A DNA stretch of 8,922 bases. Origin: Clostridia bacterium (GTDB lineage Bacteria > Bacillota > Clostridia > Oscillospirales > Acutalibacteraceae). This document shows, piece after piece, positions 6,896-8,922 of the stretch. The translations under genes were made by a program, and so were the position numbers. How positions within the stretch are numbered: the stretch's first letter is position 1; every line of letters starts with the position of its first letter. Under the pieces are notes generated by a model, which ran no database searches, was not told the origin of the DNA, and worked only from the letters and a program-made list of their open reading frames with translations. The stretch is from NCBI GenBank assembly GCA_017414725.1, contig JAFQKZ010000037.1, forward strand, positions 1 through 8,922, given 5' to 3'.

Positions 6896-7617
6896 AATAT
6901 CACTACTATTCCTAACAAAATTGTAATAAAGCAAACTAAAAAATCGTTTTTATGAAATTTATATTCAATTAACGTTGTGGTTTTGTTGTTAAAATCATAA
7001 GACTTAGATTCAAGCGCTTGCGCAAATTCGTCCGTTTTTTGCATTGATAAAACAAAAACTGGCATTAAAATAGACACATATAGCTTTATCCTTTTTATTA
7101 AATTCTTATTAAATAAATCAGCTCCTCGCGAACGTTTGGATTCGTATACCTTTTTTATTTCCTTTAACATTATATAAACAAATCTTATCGAAATATTAAC
7201 AGTTAGTGCGACACTTCTCGGATTTATACCTATTAATTTTGTGAATTCAAACATTTTTTCAACAGTGTGAGATATATTGTTTAACGAAATTGTAATCATA
7301 CTTAATGAATTTATTAATATAATAGAAAGCAATCTTATAAACATATTAAAATTTAATGTAAAAATAGTATTTAAAATTATACTAAAAGCAGAAATTAGAA
7401 TTATTAACCAATTTTTTTTAAAAATTTTTATAAATGAAATCCTCGAAACAATTGTAAAAAACACACAAAAAGCAAAAACAATTACCAGAGAAATTGTTCT
7501 TTTTAACACAAAAGCTAATACTGTAATAAAAGCCGAAACAAAAATTTTTGCCCTAGGGTCAAGGTTATATACAAACGAATTCCGCCTATTATCACTATTA
7601 ATGTCACTCAAACCCAT
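6871..7617 (-). CDS. ecfT: Energy-coupling factor transporter transmembrane protein EcfT
   Basis: Transmembrane scaffold of an ECF importer, linking the EcfA1-EcfA2 ATPase pair to exchangeable substrate-binding S-components (248 aa). The N-terminal LDPRAKIFVSAFI (19-31) is typical. Hydrophobic helices lie at about 25-57, 70-88, 93-112 and 224-244. The cytoplasmic coupling helices are visible. The first motif, SKRSRGADL (160-168), has the Ser-Arg-Gly signature. In the second, FAQALESKSYDF (198-209), the usual (A/S)RG is SKS. The ATG at 7617 is chosen over a TTG at 7623 because AGAGGTG (7625-7631) lies 7 nt upstream of the ATG and is too close to the TTG. It follows ecfA2 by 6 bp and overlaps truA by 25 bp. 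The imported vitamin or metal is not indicated here. Confidence 0.93.
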   Translation of the reverse strand: MGLSDINSDNRRNSFVYNLDPRAKIFVSAFITVLAFVLKRTISLVIVFAFCVFFTIVSRISFIKIFKKNWLIILISAFSIILNTIFTLNFNMFIRLLSIILINSLSMITISLNNISHTVEKMFEFTKLIGINPRSVALTVNISIRFVYIMLKEIKKVYESKRSRGADLFNKNLIKRIKLYVSILMPVFVLSMQKTDEFAQALESKSYDFNNKTTTLIEYKFHKNDFLVCFITILLGIVVILCEMLTKS

Positions 7618-7623
7618 AATCAA

Positions 7624-8442
7624 TCACCTCTTATTCAAAACTTCTCTTATACTTAACACGGCGTCTTGAACTCTGAACACATCATTATTAATATTAGGAT
7701 ATTTTATACTAACATTAGACATTATTTTTGTGACATCTGGCAATTCAAAACCATATTTTTTTATATTTTTGGTTATATTACCAAAATAAAGTTGTTTTCC
7801 ATCCTCAAGAACCAATATTTTGTTTGATATGCACAAGATATCTTCTAGTGAACTTGAAATAATTATTAATTTTTTTTGCATTTCTTTGTGATAATTTAAC
7901 AATATTTCTATTAAATTTTGTCTATTTTTTGAATCCAAACCAATTAATGGGTCATCTAAAATCAATACTTCTGGCTGCATGATCAAAATTCCCGCTATAG
8001 CACAAATTCTTTTTTCTCCTCCAGAAATATTTGTGGGCGATTTTGATAAAAAAACACGATTTAATTTTAATTTTTCAGCCAAATTATATATTTTTTTTTG
8101 TATATCATTTTCGCTTACGTTTTTGTTTCTTAGTCCATACGCAAGCTCATCATATACTGTATTTTCAAAAAAATGGTCTTCCGGGTGCTGAAAAACTAAC
8201 CCAATTTTAAAGAAAACTTCTCTTGGATTTACAAATTCGTCATGAATATTTAACTTATCTAAAAGCACTTTCCCACTAGTTGGTCGTGAAATTGTATTCA
8301 GTATTTTAGCTAAAGTCGATTTCCCTGACCCAGTTTTTCCAGTTACTCCCAAAATTTCTCCGTCTTGCACAAAAAAATCTATATTGTTCAATATTTTTTT
8401 GCCGTTTTCGTGAGAATAACAAAGATTTTTGATTTCTAACAT
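7624..8442 (-). CDS. ecfA2: ECF transporter ATPase EcfA2, with altered Walker B/H-loop residues
   Basis: One of the two ATPases of the ECF module (272 aa). Walker A GKTGSGKST is at 35-43. The Q-loop FQHPEDHFFENTVYDELAYG (84-103) is the family's characteristic form with an intact Q85, and the signature is ISGGEKR (139-145). Two catalytic residues differ. Walker B reads LILDDP (160-165), so Asp164 replaces the catalytic Glu (codon GAC at 7951-7953). The H-loop reads IISSSLEDI, so Ser197 replaces the switch His (AGT at 7852-7854; family T-H-S-M-E-D). The reading frame is intact and the rest is well conserved, so this is a divergent protein rather than a broken gene. The start ATG directly abuts the ecfA1 stop (TAAATG). 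A GGAG 12 nt upstream is a weak ribosome binding site, so coupling to ecfA1 is likely. Confidence 0.94.
   Translation of the reverse strand: MLEIKNLCYSHENGKKILNNIDFFVQDGEILGVTGKTGSGKSTLAKILNTISRPTSGKVLLDKLNIHDEFVNPREVFFKIGLVFQHPEDHFFENTVYDELAYGLRNKNVSENDIQKKIYNLAEKLKLNRVFLSKSPTNISGGEKRICAIAGILIMQPEVLILDDPLIGLDSKNRQNLIEILLNYHKEMQKKLIIISSSLEDILCISNKILVLEDGKQLYFGNITKNIKKYGFELPDVTKIMSNVSIKYPNINNDVFRVQDAVLSIREVLNKR
7625..7631 (-). promoter_or_regulatory. Ribosome binding site deciding the ecfT start
   Basis: AGAGGTG on the minus strand overlaps the last codons and stop of ecfA2. Its 7-nt distance to the ATG at 7617 favours that start over the TTG at 7623. Confidence 0.75.
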
Positions 8443-8922
8443 TTATAGTCTTTTCTCCAATAAGTTTACAATCTCATCTGCACACTCTTCCACAGAAATT
8501 TTTGTTTTCGAAACATTATATCCAGATTTTTCCAAAAAACTCAATATTTGAATTGAATCAGTCGTGATAACATTGTCCGTGTATTCACTTGTCGAGAATT
8601 CAGCAAGTGAACCCCAAAATACCAACTCGCCTTGCTCTATAACAACTAATTTGTCAGCCTGTAAAACATCACGAATATCATGGGTTATCAAAAGCATTGT
8701 AGTTTTTGCAACTTTGTGAATTTTTTTTATGGAATTTGCTATAAATTTCCGCGATTCAGGATCTATCATTGATGTTGGCTCGTCAAGAATTAATATTTCA
8801 GGATTCATTACTATTGTACTTGTGATATTTAATTTTTGTTTTTCGCCAGCAGAAAGATCGTCAGTTTGTTTATTTTTAATGCTCAACATATTAAATTCTG
8901 ATAAAATTTTGTTTATATTGTG
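8443..8922 (-). CDS. ecfA1: ECF transporter ATPase EcfA1, partial (N-terminus beyond right edge)
   Basis: C-terminal 159 residues of the partner ATPase; the frame is open to the window edge, so the Walker A and Q-loop lie outside. The ATG at 8889 is internal: the upstream codons read HNINKILSEFN, normal helical-domain sequence. The signature is LSAGEKQ instead of LSGGQKQ (Ala codon at 8848-8850, Glu at 8842-8844). Walker B LILDEPTSMIDPESR has the catalytic Glu, and its TSM.DP form is typical of EcfA1. The H-loop LLITHDIRD has its His. The identity as EcfA1 also rests on the ecfA1-ecfA2-ecfT-truA order. It ends with TAA immediately before the ecfA2 ATG. The operon promoter is outside the window. 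Confidence 0.92.
   Translation of the reverse strand, partial: HNINKILSEFNMLSIKNKQTDDLSAGEKQKLNITSTIVMNPEILILDEPTSMIDPESRKFIANSIKKIHKVAKTTMLLITHDIRDVLQADKLVVIEQGELVFWGSLAEFSTSEYTDNVITTDSIQILSFLEKSGYNVSKTKISVEECADEIVNLLEKRL

Noticed and set aside
6335..7669. Plus-strand open frames opposite truA and ecfT (6335-6625, 7277-7669)
   Set aside because: Antisense to well-recognised genes; compositions are Ile/Asn-rich readings of AT-rich DNA.
7624..8442. EcfA2 as a pseudogene because of lost catalytic residues
   Set aside because: The frame is intact, Walker A, Q-loop and signature are conserved, and the gene is tightly coupled to its neighbours; divergence of one site fits better.
8443..8889. EcfA1 starting at the ATG at 8889 as a truncated 148-residue ATPase
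   Set aside because: The frame stays open to the window edge with family-like sequence upstream of that ATG, so the gene is cut by the window, not truncated.

Overview
The window is a gene-dense, very AT-rich stretch of a low-GC Gram-positive genome, most likely a clostridial Firmicute, possibly of the Ruminococcaceae/Oscillospiraceae side. The evidence is AGGAGG-type ribosome binding sites, Firmicute-specific families (the c-di-AMP receptor DarA/PstA, RicT/YaaT), the yaaO-darA-holB-ricT and ecfA1-ecfA2-ecfT-truA gene orders, and a DUF5711-like protein. No RNA gene, insertion sequence, CRISPR array or phage gene was seen.

Layout. (1) Positions 1-1594, minus strand: an ABC-2 type exporter of the bacitracin/lantibiotic self-protection kind. 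The ATPase comes first, and the permease overlaps it by 8 bp and runs off the left edge. The ATPase has an unusual N-terminal extension with four cysteines. (2) 1595-1717: a short divergent intergenic region with a plausible promoter facing each way. (3) 1718-4955, plus strand: a probable operon of a PLP-dependent Orn/Lys/Arg decarboxylase-like protein (YaaO type), DarA, DNA polymerase III delta' (HolB) and RicT. The thymidylate kinase gene (tmk) often found in this cluster is absent. (4) 4952-8922, minus strand, in transcription order from the right edge: ecfA1 (5' part outside the window), ecfA2, ecfT, truA and a membrane-anchored DUF5711-like protein. These genes abut or overlap and look translationally coupled. 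The last one converges on ricT with a 4-bp overlap of the stop codons.

How the genes work together. EcfA1, EcfA2 and EcfT form the energizing module of an energy-coupling factor vitamin/micronutrient importer; S-components must be encoded elsewhere. TruA modifies tRNA and HolB belongs to the replicative clamp loader. RicT acts with RicA and RicF in mRNA maturation, and DarA senses c-di-AMP. The left ABC system probably exports or expels a peptide or antibiotic.

Most of the window is ordinary housekeeping. The most unusual feature is in the ECF module. EcfA2 lacks the catalytic Glu (Asp instead) and the H-loop His (Ser instead), and EcfA1 carries a non-consensus signature, LSAGE. These changes fall in the same composite ATP site, predicting an asymmetric ATPase with one degenerate site. 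EcfT has also lost the Arg-Gly of its second coupling motif. I see no clear evidence of an entirely new system.
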